Source of the DNA: Struthio camelus
Taxonomy: Eukaryota; Chordata; Aves; Struthioniformes; Struthionidae
Reading direction: 5' to 3'
Assembly: GCF_040807025.1 (NCBI RefSeq)
Contig: NC_090968.1
Span: forward strand, 6,871,906-6,935,905
Length of the DNA: 64,000 nucleotides
A program made the translations under genes and the position numbers. Positions within the stretch are counted from its first letter, which is position 1. Each line of letters begins with the position of its first letter. Shown one piece after another: positions 36,681 to 60,100 of the stretch. Below the pieces are notes generated by a model. That model was not told the origin of the DNA. It saw nothing but the letters and a program-made list of their open reading frames with translations, and searched no databases.

Positions 36681-38352
36681 GCTCGGAGCCGTTCGTGAGC
36701 ATCCCGGAGCCGGCGGGGTCGCGGACGCCGCTTCCGCCGGCGTAACCGGCCGCGCTCGCCGGGCTGCGCAGGGCCGCGCGGCGGCTTGGTTCAGAGCAGG
36801 GACTCTGGTTTTTATCTCGACGATCGGGCTGTAAATCCCTGCCGCTGGCCTCTGCTTCCTCTCCGGGAAGCCCTCTCCCCTCCGCCTTCCCCGGCGCCCC
36901 CGGGCCCGGCGCGTACGCAGCCCCCGGGGGCGGAGCGCAGCTGCTTGGATTGAAGTCAGGATCCCTGCCGGAAAACTTTTCTCGCGCGCTTCCTAAATAG
37001 CCAGCCGGGATCTTGCTGCTGCTGCGGCCACCGGCGGGATCCTCCCGGGCGCCGCCGAGGGCTTTTCCCTCTGGGAGCACCGACCGCGAGGTGCCGGAGG
37101 AGGGAGCCGGGGTTTCCCGCGCCGCGGGGCGGCGGCGGCCAGCACCCCACGGCGGTCGCGGGGCGTCTGGAGCGTCGCAGCACCGGCGGGCTGGATGCAC
37201 CGGTGCCGAAAGCCTCCCAAACCTCCAGCCATCGGCAGCGGCGCATCCCGGCCCGCGCCGCTCCTCCGGGGCTCCCGCCCGGCGGCAACGGCCAAGACCG
37301 TCCGCTCGTGCCCAAAGGCCTTTTGCCAAAGCGTGCGGCATGTGCGAACAAGAATTCTCCCCGTTTCCTCCAGATTTTGGTGCAAATTCCCTCCTGCTCG
37401 TCTCCAGGCCCGGGGGTATTCAGCGGTGATGAGGAAGGGCGCCGCTGGCAGCCCGCGTCCCCGAGCCGGGGCCGGGCTGGGAAGCACCGATGCTCTTTTC
37501 TCCCCCTCCAAGAGGCGTGAAGGAGCGGGCTGGGGTCGCTCGCACCGCAGCCCCCTCGGCTGCCAGGCAGGTGAAGGGAGCGCGGCTCCAGCGCGGGGCG
37601 CTTTCCCCCTCCTTGGCAGACGGGTGCCGGGTGCCGCTCACGCCCCCTGCTCTGCCCCAGGGGCAGGTCCGAGCGCTGAGTCTCGTGCATGCTTTGGGAA
37701 AATCCACTTTCTTCCCCTGGAGAAATTGCAGTTTCTAAGTGCCGTTAGTCATTTTCCTTTAAAAAACCAGCATGAGGGGCTGGAAACATTGCTCCTTTCT
37801 TTCCTGGGAAGATGACCTGGCATCCTGGCATCCGGCCACGGGGCTGGCCTCGGGAGCACCAAGGGGAGGAAAGCCTCCGTCCGGGCAAGGTGCCCTCCGG
37901 CGGTGCCAGGCCGCGGCGTGTCCCCGGTGCCCGACGCCGCGCGGCGACTCCGCCGGGATGCTCCGCGTCCCCGTCCCGTCCCGTCCCGCCCGGGGGGAGC
38001 CAAGCTGAGCCCCGCGGGGCCGGGACGGCGTGCGGCCGGGTGCGGGAAAGCGCAGTGCGTCGTCGCCCTTTTCCCGGCGCCGCGAGGCTCTTCCGGCGGG
38101 GACGCTCCCGCGGGAGCTCGCCCGGGCCGGCGGCCGTCCCGCAGCGCCGGCAGGGCCGCGACGCCAGCCTTGCTCTCCGCGCGCCCTCCGCGCCCCTCGA
38201 AATACCTCTGACATGAAATAAGCCTCCTTATCGCCCGGCGAGCGGGGCGCCGGCAGGCAGCGAGTCAAGGAAAACTCTCCCGGCCGTGATTGCGGCGCGG
38301 GTGAGCGGGGGCACGGAGCGCAGGCGGGCCCTTCCCTGGTTTCCAGCGCAGG

Positions 38353-38466
38353 ACTGTCAGCGGATGATTAATGGCTAACGCCAGAGACCTGCCTGGATTG
38401 CCAAGTGCTGTATTGTTAGCGCTGACATGTAACGAGCCCGGACATACTTTAACACAATTCTGCACC
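38353..38466. repeat. Copy B of the unknown ~100-bp element
   Basis: CTGTCAG, GATGATTAATGGC, GGATTGCCA, TATTGTTAG, TGACATGTAACGAG, GGACA and AATTCTGCACC align collinearly with copy C, including a 3' extension (GGACA...AATTCT.CACC) that copy A lacks. Confidence 0.7.
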
Positions 38467-38599
38467 GTAATCTGCAAATAACGTTTGATAGACTTAATTT
38501 GTTAAGTATTTTTCCCTCCGCCCCCACCCCCTCTCCCCACTTTCATTCCCTTTCACACCCCAGCGCGCAGGGACCCAGCCAAGGGGCCGCCCGGCCATG

Positions 38600-38711
38600 C
38601 CGAGCTGAGCCGAGCCGAGCTGAGCCGAGCTGAGCCGAGCCGAGCTGAGCCGAGCCGAGCCGAGCTGAGCCGAGCCGAGCTGAGCCGAGCCGAGCTGAGC
38701 CGAGGCGAGCC
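38600..38711. repeat. CGAGC/TGAGC pentamer array
   Basis: About 22 pentamers alternating CGAGC and TGAGC. It is the same basic GAGC-core pentamer as the array at 25781-25963, 12.7 kb away. Confidence 0.9.
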
Positions 38712-39139
38712 GGCTTTTTATGCCTTTCCAGCCCTGCACACGTTCGGCTCGCTGCAGAGCGCTGCATTTCACCCGGGTGTTTGCAGCCAGTGCCAGCTGC
38801 CAGGCTGCGGGACCCTCCAGCCTCCTGCGACCGGCCCGTGCGCGCGGGCAGCTTCTCGCCGCGGTGCCCGATCCCGAGCGTGCGGCCAGGCAGGAGGGAG
38901 GCCGGCGGGCGCTGCCGAACGCTTCGCCCCCGCCCTGGCTGCCATCGGGGCGCCTTTTCCCGCGGTGCCGATGCCCCAAGACCGGCAGCGCCGTGGGAAG
39001 CGGGTGCTGCTGGGAGCCTCCCGGCAGCCTTCTGGCAGTGCCCACTCCGCGTGCCCGGCCGCACCGCCGCTTGCTGCATGTCTCCACGGGGAGGCTTCTT
39101 TTTTTTATTTTTATTTTTATTTTCCACCGCTGTTCACAA

Positions 39140-39242
39140 CTGTCAGGCGGTGATTAATGGCCAGCAGGTCCGAAATTGCCTTTATTGCCAGCTCGGCATT
39201 GTTGCCGGTGACAGTTAACGAGGTTGGACAGAATTCTACACC
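39140..39242. repeat. Copy C of the unknown ~100-bp element
   Basis: CTGTCAGGCGGTGATTAATGG, then CGAAATTGCC, TTATTGCCAG, ATTGTTGCCGGTGACA, GTTAACGAG, GGACAGAATTCTACACC. It is intermediate between copies A and B and lies between a short T/A-rich tract and the CCAT array. Confidence 0.7.
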
Positions 39243-39407
39243 ACGCTTTACGTGGGGTCTCGGATTTGCCTCCTGCAGAGCTTGCCGCCGCCGCCAGCTT
39301 TTGTGCACAGAGCGACAGGAACAGCCCCGTTCCCGGGCCAGCGGGCACGGCCTGCGCCCCCGGTCCGCCCACTGCAGCCCGCTGCTGCCCTGCCAGCTGC
39401 CTGTCTG

Positions 39408-40012
39408 TCCATCCAGCCAGCCGTCCATCCATCCGGCTGTCCATCCATCCGTCCAGCTGTCCATCCATTTGGCCGTCCATCCATCCATCCGTCTGTCCAT
39501 CCAGCTGCCCATCCATCTGTCTGTTCATCAATCCATCCATCCGTCTGTTCGTCCATCCATCCATCTGTCCGTCTGTCCATCCATCCGTTCAGCTGTCCAT
39601 CCATTCGGCCGTCCATCCATCCATCCGTCTGTCCATCCAGCTGCCCATCCATCTGTCTGTTCATCAATCCATCCATCCGTCTGTTCGTCCATCCATCCAT
39701 CTGTCCATCCATCCAGCTGTCCATCCATCTGTCCGTCTGTCCATCCATCCGTCCATCTGTCCATCTATCTGTCCATCTGTCCATCCATCCATCCATCTGG
39801 CTATCCATCCATTCATCCGTCCATTCATCTGTCTGTCCATCCATCCGTCCATCCATCCACCCATTCATCTCTCCGTCCATCCGTCCATCCATCCATCCAT
39901 TCATCCATCCATCCATCCACCATCCGTCCATCTGTCCACCTGCCCATCCGTCCTTCCATCTGTCCGTCCATCCATCTGTCCGTCCATCCATCCGTCCGCC
40001 TGCCTGCCCGTC
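39408..40012. repeat. CCAT-type tetranucleotide array with 136-bp duplication
   Basis: Degenerate CCAT/CTGT/CCGT tetramers over 600 bp. A 136-bp segment starting AGCTGTCCATCCATT (39455) is repeated almost exactly from 39591, showing a recent tandem duplication inside the array. Reading frames of His-Pro-Ser (+) or Trp-Met-Asp (-) repeats are artefacts. Confidence 0.93.
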
Positions 40013-40270
40013 CTTGCCGACAGCCGCGCAGGGGCAGCAGAGAGGCGATGCAATAAAAAAATCACCCAGCTGTTGGAGGGGGGACGGGGGTGACTTTTGC
40101 AGCCCTCCTGCTGCAGACAGGCTGGAGACGGCGGCGTTAACACGGGCGCTTCAAAGACCTTCCAACTTGTCTCAATTAAACTTCGCAGTAAAACCCGCGG
40201 AACATTTTTATACGGGCTCCACGGCAGCGGGACGGGGAGGGGGATGAAAAAGTTTTCCAGTGCTGGAGAG

Positions 40271-41090
40271 CAGTGGATGCAATAAACCGTTTGTTCATGT
40301 AAAAAAGTCCTTGCTGTTAAAAACCAGAGAGAGTCGCAGCACAGACACCACTTAATGTTCCTGGCCCGAGGTCTGAAAGTAATGATTTTTGGCTATTTTT
40401 TTCAGGATTATTACAAATAATATTTACCTTTGTGCTAGCTCACATCTTGATACTGTTAAACACGTGGCCACAGATGGTTTCCCACTCAGGGTAATGACAC
40501 AGCTCTGATGTTATGAAGTAAAACCCGGCCTGCAAGCCAGAACACCCCACATTTAAAAATCTATTACTTTCCAATATTATATGAATGTAGTTTGCTTCAG
40601 CTCAGAGCAATTTCCTAGTTTACCCTTATTAAACTGAGAGGGGGCTGAGCAGAGGTTCTTGATTTATGAAACACATACTAGATTCATTAAAACCTTTAAA
40701 GATTTAATACATTTTATCAAGGCCTTAAATCTGGGCAAGCATTTAAAAAAATCTAATACAGGGTGTATTTCATCTCTGGCGCCCTTTTGCGCTTATTTAA
40801 GAGCTGTAAAATTTGGATTGACAAATATTGCAGGTATTTCATTCTTTATTTCTAAATGGTGCTGAATCCTTCTGACAGGCTTGTTATATATAACCCTAGG
40901 AGATCTATCAAGTGTAAAGATCAAATTATTCTATATTGACATTTTATATGTCTCTCTTATGTTTTTTAAGTCCCCTTCAACAATTATAGATGCAGAAGAT
41001 TTAATATATTTTTGCATGGTCTGTCACTTTTCCGATTATTGCTCCTCTGTCTGGGCCAAACACGCATCCAAATAGGGAACAGCTTTTTTT
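40271..41090. promoter_or_regulatory. Candidate enhancer island 28 (~820 bp, the longest)
   Basis: Longest AT-rich island of the intergenic DNA, with abrupt ends. It has many ATTA-type words (GGATTATTACAAATAATATT near 40404, ATTTAAAAATC, TTATATATAACCC near 40886) and CACGTGGCC near 40461 (palindromic E-box CACGTG). No repeat family or coding signal recognised. It lies 0.8 kb upstream of ERLIN2 but resembles the ZNF703 islands. Confidence 0.4.
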
Positions 41091-41145
41091 AAACCGCCGG
41101 CAGCGTCCGCCTGTTGAGCCAGGAGGAGAGGCCACGATGGGCTGA

Positions 41146-53496
<12,351 letters not shown>

Positions 53497-53869
53497 TCTT
53501 GCAAGATTTCTATTCGTTTTATATCAAAAGAAACGAGAACTGGGAAGTTCCTTTTTCTTTCCCCCTTCCTGTATTGAAAGAGACGAATCAGACTTAATCC
53601 TGTCAATCTTTTGTATGACAATTAGATGCAAGGACTTTGGTATTTACAGGGTGTTTTTTTTTTTTCTGGTGACTTCTAAGCAACCAGCTCCAAATATGTA
53701 CTCTAGATGCAAGTCTCCCTGTTGATGGACAAATAGACCAATTATTCTGGAGAGGCTAGATGGAAGACATCTTTGGACAATCTGTTCTGCAGCCAGCTTA
53801 GCTAGGTACTTAATTTTGGAGTGAGGTGGCTTGTAGCAGTTGGAAGTAAAGAAGGTTTGGGATTGTGGA

Positions 53870-53882
53870 GGGGGGGGGGGGG
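53870..53882. repeat. 13-G homopolymer in ERLIN2 3' UTR
   Basis: Uninterrupted G run within the transcribed 3' UTR. Confidence 0.9.
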
Positions 53883-56352
53883 TTGCTGCTACAATTTGTT
53901 TTCTTTTGGGAAATTTCCAGTACTTTATTTCAAACCCCTTTTTAAAAAGGTGCTAGACTTTTGTACACTACACGTGTCTGCTTGAAGGCCCAGACATTGT
54001 CAAAATGGCAAGTTACTGCCTGTTTTGTAGGGCACTGTGACTTTCCTAATAGTCTGTGTGTATGCTCCAGACCCATCCTAAGTGTAAGGTGTAGCAAACA
54101 CATGGAACTATCTCTTACTGAGGTTTAAGCCAATGTGTTTTGCCTTTGTAGGGCAGCTGAGAGCACGTGCACAGTGAGTTACAGAAGTTCATCTGAAATG
54201 TTGCAGGTTAGCTACTTACCCTGGGGGGCATAATCTAAGCATTAGACGAGGTGTCACAGAGGTAGTGGCCCAAACTATTCATTTTCTGCATCTTAACACT
54301 GGTTTGTTTTCCATTTGTCATATTTGGGGAGGGTTAAAGGGGAGTCTGTATTCTGTAGTTCTTGCTAGCAGTTTATCTGCTATGTCAGAGGTCCAGGTAT
54401 GGATGCAGTGTCCTGGCAGTATCTCACTGGACTTAACTAGGCAGTGAAATCAGACTGGGAACATGGTACTTCTCATGGTCTCATTACATTTAGAAAAACT
54501 AGAAAGGAAAGGATTTTTGTGTCATAGACCCTGTTTTTGCAATTAGCCATGCTGGCTAGTAACTGCTTGAATGACTAGTCCCGCATTATATAACCTGCCT
54601 ATTTGCAAGACCAGCTGGATTTTGGTGTTTAAAGTGTCTTATTAGAAAAAAGATGTTCAGGTAAGCTAAAATGAATGGGACTGAATTATTGTTTTTTTCA
54701 GAATAGACCTTGAGAGAGGAAGATCTACTAGTAGAAAAGGACACAAAGCATCATGCTGAAAAGTCACAGGGCAAAGGCAGGAACTTATGTCTGGACTAGG
54801 TAAAGAGAAAATTTCCTCTTTTGTTCAGAACAATGCTATACAGTGTACCTTTCTCTGCAGAACACTAATTCTTCACATACCAGATGCAGAGAGAGAATAG
54901 ATTTTGTTTTACATGTATGCAAAATTTTGAAGGGATAAAAGCTCAGGGCTAGAGAGAACATCTGTGTTTGTTTTTTTTTTTCTTTTTTCCCCCTAATCCA
55001 TCCGTCACCTGGCAGGAGAGCCTGTTTATTAATTGCTATTTTAAATTGCAGACCATACACTTGTATTATTTTATGTTAGTATAAGTGCTAACCTAGTTGT
55101 CAGGGACTGGCCTATTGCATTTACAATGTAGTGCCACAAAGCTTGCTACCTACCACACTTGGTTTCGCTCTTCAATGTTTTAAGTATGCATTCTTTCTTT
55201 TTCTTTTTCTTTTTTTTTTTTAAATAAGGCAAGCACAGTAAGATAGAAATCTGAATTTCTAGCACTGGTTCCAGTATTTTCACTTCTTTTTTTTTATTTT
55301 TTTTTTTTACTTTTGGGATGGTGACTATTCGTATTTGAAATTTCAAAGTAGAAGATACCATCAGTTACTGCTGGAGAAAAATCCTATCTCCCATAAGTTG
55401 TCTTTGTATTTGTTGGAAAAGCTTGAGCTCTATAATAAAAGTTTCATCTCCAAACCTACAGTGGACCAGACAGCAGTCAAAAAATTGCATCAATAGATGG
55501 GCTGTAATATTACTCAGTTTTATAAATACACTTCTACAGAAGGTTATGAACAGGGAATAGCAAAACTTTAGGCATGAGGTAATAGTACCTAACACTTTTG
55601 AGGGTGATCTTATTTGTTTGGGGTTGTTCTACGTTCATGTTAAGATTTACATTTAGTAACTAATACCTTCTTTAGTTGTGTATTTTCACAAATGAAAAGA
55701 CCCAAACAAACCAAAATGGTATTATAAAGTATGCTTTTGTGTAACTTTACTGAAAAACAACATTTTGGAATAAATAGGTCTTAAGTAATTTTTTAATTGA
55801 AAACATTACTATTAAAGTATTCCTTTTGTGGGGGGAAATATAGAAAAAGGAGTAACCAGTATTATTAATTTCAAATGCAAATTTTTAAACCATCATGGGA
55901 ACCTTTATGATTCTTCATGATTGAAAACTAATTACTGTAGTAGGAGAGATGACAACAGAGAATCTTACAATTTAAGCAAATTGTAATAAGAATTTAAGGA
56001 AAAAACAAAGTTGAGATCATACAAATTTTTACAAGTCAAAGTTTATTGTTGCTTTTTTGTTCAGATTCTTCATTATATATTTAATTTCTTCAACCTTCCA
56101 GAATAAATTTCTCACTGCATGTAAATTTATTCTGTATATCTCTCTAACTAACCTTTTGTCATAATTTCCGTAATCGATAAGCTTGAAATGAAGGTTTGAA
56201 TTTTAAAACCATCTAACTGAGAAAACATGGGCGTAGAGCACTGCAGTCATCTGGGAACTGGTGGCAGGAGCAAAGTAATGTTTTACCAGTCCAGACTTTG
56301 ATCTTCTGATGTACTGAATTAAAAGCCTTTTTATTTTGGTACTTGCTATGAC

Positions 56353-56358
56353 AATAAA
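56353..56358 (+). terminator. Distal ERLIN2 polyadenylation signal
   Basis: AATAAA followed by a T- and G-rich element (TCTTTTATTTGGGGG) about 25 bp downstream. It is the last such signal before base composition jumps to the PLPBP CpG island, about 800 bp before the PLPBP ATG. Confidence 0.55.
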
Positions 56359-56399
56359 CTGGCCTTCGATTTCAGTTCTAGTCTTTTATTTGGGGGATG

Positions 56400-57152
56400 A
56401 CCCTTAACACCGTGCGCAGATATGTTGGCAGGGGGAGATTCACGGGGGCACGGCTGCTCCCCGGGCCCGGACGGAGGCGCGGGGCGGCCTGCTGCTGCGC
56501 GGGGCGCGCTCGGCCTCGCCGGCGGAGCGGAGAAAGCTGAACGCGTCCAGGGGGAAAAAACGCAGGGACAGGACTCCAGGTGCCAAAGGCCGAGGATTTG
56601 GTAAAGTTTGCGGAAAACCATCGTCGTGTTGTACCCGACGGAGGGCCGGGACCTTCTGGGTGTTTTTAACCAGCCGTGCAAACGCTGCCGCCGCGCAGAG
56701 CACGCGGAGGGAGGGTCGGTTCTGCACAGTAGGGCGAACATCGCCGTTAAGGGGCCCGGCGGCCGGGTCCCCCTTCTTGCCGCCTGACGGAGGCCAGCGT
56801 CGTCCGGTCCCCTGCCCCGAGCGGCTTGCTCGGATGGGCCGTGGGCACCAAAGGCTGGAGCCCGTTCTTGGGGAACTTGTTTCGGCGGCCCCGAGGGGGG
56901 CGCGGCCCTTACGGCGGGGAGCGAGGGCTCCAGCTGAGGACCCCCGTCGGAGGGAGGGCGGAAGGTGCCCTCCGACCTTCCCAACATGGCGGCGCGGCCG
57001 TGCGGCCCCGCCCCCCGCTGCCATTGGCCGGCGAGGCGCGGCGGCGCGCTCCGATTGGCCGCCGGCGCGGGGCGGGGCGGGGAGAGGAGCGTCGCGCGTG
57101 TGTGGCGGAAGGCGGCGGCGGGGTGCCCCCCCCCTCCCCCCCCCCCCGCGGG
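56400..57152 (+). promoter_or_regulatory. PLPBP CpG-island promoter with paired CCAAT boxes, YY1, Sp1 and ETS motifs
   Basis: CpG-dense, TATA-less. A YY1 motif AACATGGCGGC lies at 56983-56993. Two inverted CCAAT boxes (ATTGG) lie at 57023-57027 and 57054-57058, 31 bp apart, the three-helical-turn spacing typical of NF-Y pairs. GC boxes lie at about 57006 and 57068-57080, and an ETS-type GCGGAAGG near 57102. This is a textbook housekeeping promoter; transcription probably starts within the last 100-150 bp. Confidence 0.65.
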
Positions 57153-60100
57153 ATGTGGAGAGCGGGCATGGCAGCCGGGGAAGGGCTGGGGCCGGCGCTG
57201 CGGGCCGTCACCGAGCGGGTGCAGCAGGCGGCAGCCCGGAGGCCGCAGGTGAGGGGGGCCGCGGGGGCCGCCGCGCCGGGGAGGCCTCGGGGCCCGCAGG
57301 GTGAGGGGATAGCTCTTGTCTGCGTGGAGGCAGGCCCCTTCTCGCCATGGCGGCGGGTCCTCCGTCGCCATAGAGACGCCCCCCCCCAAGACCGTGGAGA
57401 CGGGTTTCCCCCCACAATCATCATAGAGATAGGCCTCCCAATATGAAGGCAGCTCCCCACCAGAGACAGCCCCCCGAGACCATGGAGACAGGTCCTCCAA
57501 CATCATAGAGACAGCCCCCCGAGACCATGGAGACAGGTCCCCCAGCATCATAGAGACAGCCCCCCGAGACCATGGAGACAAGTCCCCCAGCATCATAGAG
57601 ATGACCTCCCACCGTGAAGGCAGCCCCCCCCCCCACCATAGAGACAGGCTCCTCATGCCCATGGTGGCCCCCACAGCAGCCCCAGGCCGTGGGGTGGCCT
57701 GGCACGGAGGTGGCTGAGCTGGGGCTGGGGAGCCTGGCCCAGGCCTGGGTGCTGCAGGGCCTCGGGGGCAGCTGGAGCTGCCCCGGGGAGCCCTCCCTGA
57801 CTGTCAGGTGCTCCCCACAGGGGCTCCCGGCCGTGCAGCCCCGGCTCGTGGCCGTCAGCAAGACGAAGCCAGCGGAGATGGTGATAGAGGCCTACAAGCA
57901 CGGCCAGCGCAGCTTTGGGGAAAACTACGTGAGTTCGCCGGGCAGCCCTGGGGCGAGCAAACGTTGAAGCCAGTAGCCGGGCAGCCCTGGGGCGGGCGGG
58001 TGCCACGCGGCCTCCAAAAGCCGCCCGCACGGCCTGCGGAGCTGGGCTTGCTTATAGCACAAGGGCCCTGGTCCTGTGTTTGCTCAGATCCACATGGGTC
58101 CCAGGAACACTGATTCCAGAGATGTTTTAATTGCAACGTGACCGTGTCATGACACAGCTTTAACAAAACGCTATCTTGAATTCTTTTAGGTTCAAGAGCT
58201 GCTAGAAAAGGCATCAGACTCCAGAGTAAGTACGTCGTTTCCTATATGTTCTCTTTCACGGTATAGCTGTGTCCTGAGCGGTATTCAGCAAAAGTCCTGT
58301 CTTTTCTTAGAGACCTGGTAATGCATCTACTTTGGAAAAAAAAAATTTTTTTCTCCAGATAAATGGTGGGGATCAGTCCTAGCTTTTTTGCCTGTTCTCC
58401 CTTCCCCCTCCTTGCCTTGTTTGCTCCAGCGGATCCTGTAGACATGTGTGCCTTAGTCATAGAGCATCTGTCTGAACAGAACTTTGCCTCTTGTGCTTTC
58501 TGTGTAGGAGATGCACGATCCTCATTTGAAGTAATGGTAATGTCTCAATTTGGGGCAGGGAAAAAGAGTCGTTTTATGATTCTTCAATTACAAAAGAGCT
58601 TTGCCTTCCCCATCCACCTTGTAATGTTCTACCGCCACAGTCCTGTCCCTCCTCGGGCTGTGAAGCAATCTCAGTAGACACCACAAGCACTGCCTGAGCT
58701 GTGTCTTTCAGGGTAAACAAAAGGAGAAGATTGGGTGTCTGGAATTCTGTTTGTAGGCAAACTAAGATCCAAGTACTACTTGGGGGAAGAGGGAATTATC
58801 ATTCAGACCTGATTAACTGTTCCTTTCTTTTTTCAGATACTGTCGTCTTGTCCAGAGATTAAGTGGCATTTTATCGGCCATCTGCAGAAAAACAATGTCA
58901 ACAAGTTGATCGGTAAACTCTGTTTAACTTTACTGCAGTGACCTACGGGCAATAGTCTTGCAATGTTCACACAAATAATAACCTGGTTCATCCGTTTATA
59001 TTGCTGATTACAAGCCAGCAAGAAATCTGATTAGCAAATGGAAGAGTGTGATACTGCCCCATTTATCGGTTCTAGTTCAGTCTGTTTGTTTTCTCTTGCT
59101 GTAGTCTGCTGCTAGCTGTGCATGATTGCAAATATATGCGTGCTTGTGTTGCTCAGGCAGCATGGAGCCTCTGGTTCAGAGGGGCTGGTTGTCCTTTGCA
59201 GTTTTCACAGCGTAAGCTGCTCCTGCGTTTGCTCATTTTACTCATTTTCCCTGAATTGCTGGACGAGGTTTGGTCCATTGAATCATGCTGTGCTTTTGCT
59301 TTGTAATTACCTTGTTCCAGAAGGTTTTGGTCTTCCTGTGGTATGTGGCACTAGAGAACTGACACCTCACAGTGCGGTGACCTGTTCTCCTCTCTCGCTC
59401 ATGCACTTCTGTATGTGAACATGAATGTCGCTCTCCACTCATGCAGGTCGCTAGGTTATTGGGAAGCTATACAAAATTTCTCAGGTAGTTGCTATATTGT
59501 TTTACATTCCTAACAAAGATGCTAATCTGCAGATTTTCCTTGTCTCTCCCCAAAAGGTTGTGTGCACAGAGTCATTCTGAAGGGGTTTATTAACCAAATG
59601 TTATGTTTGGGGAAACAAACCCTGTTGAAGTAACTTAGCTGCAGGGTCAAGAGCAGGCAGAAGACTTTGGCAGTTAACTCACCAATGTCTGTCTCTGAGC
59701 GGGCTGACACAGTGATTTCTGTGCCAGCAGAATTGCCCTCACTTTGTCTTTTCTCCCTAGCGGTCCCTAACCTGTTCATGTTGGAAACAGTGGATTCTGT
59801 GAAACTGGCAGACAGAGTCAACAGCTCGTGGCAGAAGAAAGGATTAACTCAGAAACTAAAAGTCATGGTGCAAGTTAACACTAGCGGAGAAGACAGTAAG
59901 TGCCTGGACACTTTTTATGGTGATGTGCAGGTTGTCCTGCTAACTTGACAGGAGAAACAACCTGCATGGGATGGGTTGGTTTGCACTCTTTGTAAGAACT
60001 CTTTTAAGCTAGAGGGAAACTCAGGTTGCTCTCAAGAGTAAGGGGAGGAATGCTTCAAAATTGGGTAGAACCACCAATACAGAGAAATGAAGGGAAAAGT

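Larger units (their letters stand above)
28941..41145. other. ZNF703-ERLIN2 intergenic interval (overview)
   Basis: No exon, domain or RNA gene found. GC- and CpG-rich stretches (28941-30275, 31141-34560, 34921-35620, 35711-36190, 36681-38340, 38712-39125) alternate with AT-rich islands and repeats listed separately. The open frames in the GC-rich parts overlap on both strands and show no family signature. An irregular GC-rich repeat of GC(A/T)TGCACG-like words at about 34040-34360 is low complexity. Confidence 0.65.
53497..56375 (+). other. ERLIN2 3' UTR (long)
   Basis: AT-rich sequence after the TGA at 53494-53496 with no other gene in it. It includes a 13-G run (53870-53882) and poly-T tracts near 54970, 55205 and 55290. 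Several AATAAA signals occur (55434, 55769, 56102, 56353), so shorter forms are possible. The last lies just before the CpG island of PLPBP. Confidence 0.55.

Noticed and set aside
35049-39512. Similar short minus-strand peptides shared by three frames (35.6, 38.4, 39.1 kb)
   Set aside because: The similarity is explained by the three copies of the ~100-bp DNA element; the frames are interrupted and differ, so not a gene family.
39154-40247. Long His-Pro-Ser and Trp-Met-Asp repeat frames
   Set aside because: The tetranucleotide array reads open in many frames; no conserved protein.
56346-57674. 442-codon minus-strand frame across the PLPBP promoter and intron 1
   Set aside because: Antisense to a CpG island and a minisatellite; overlaps PLPBP exon 1 and has no domain.
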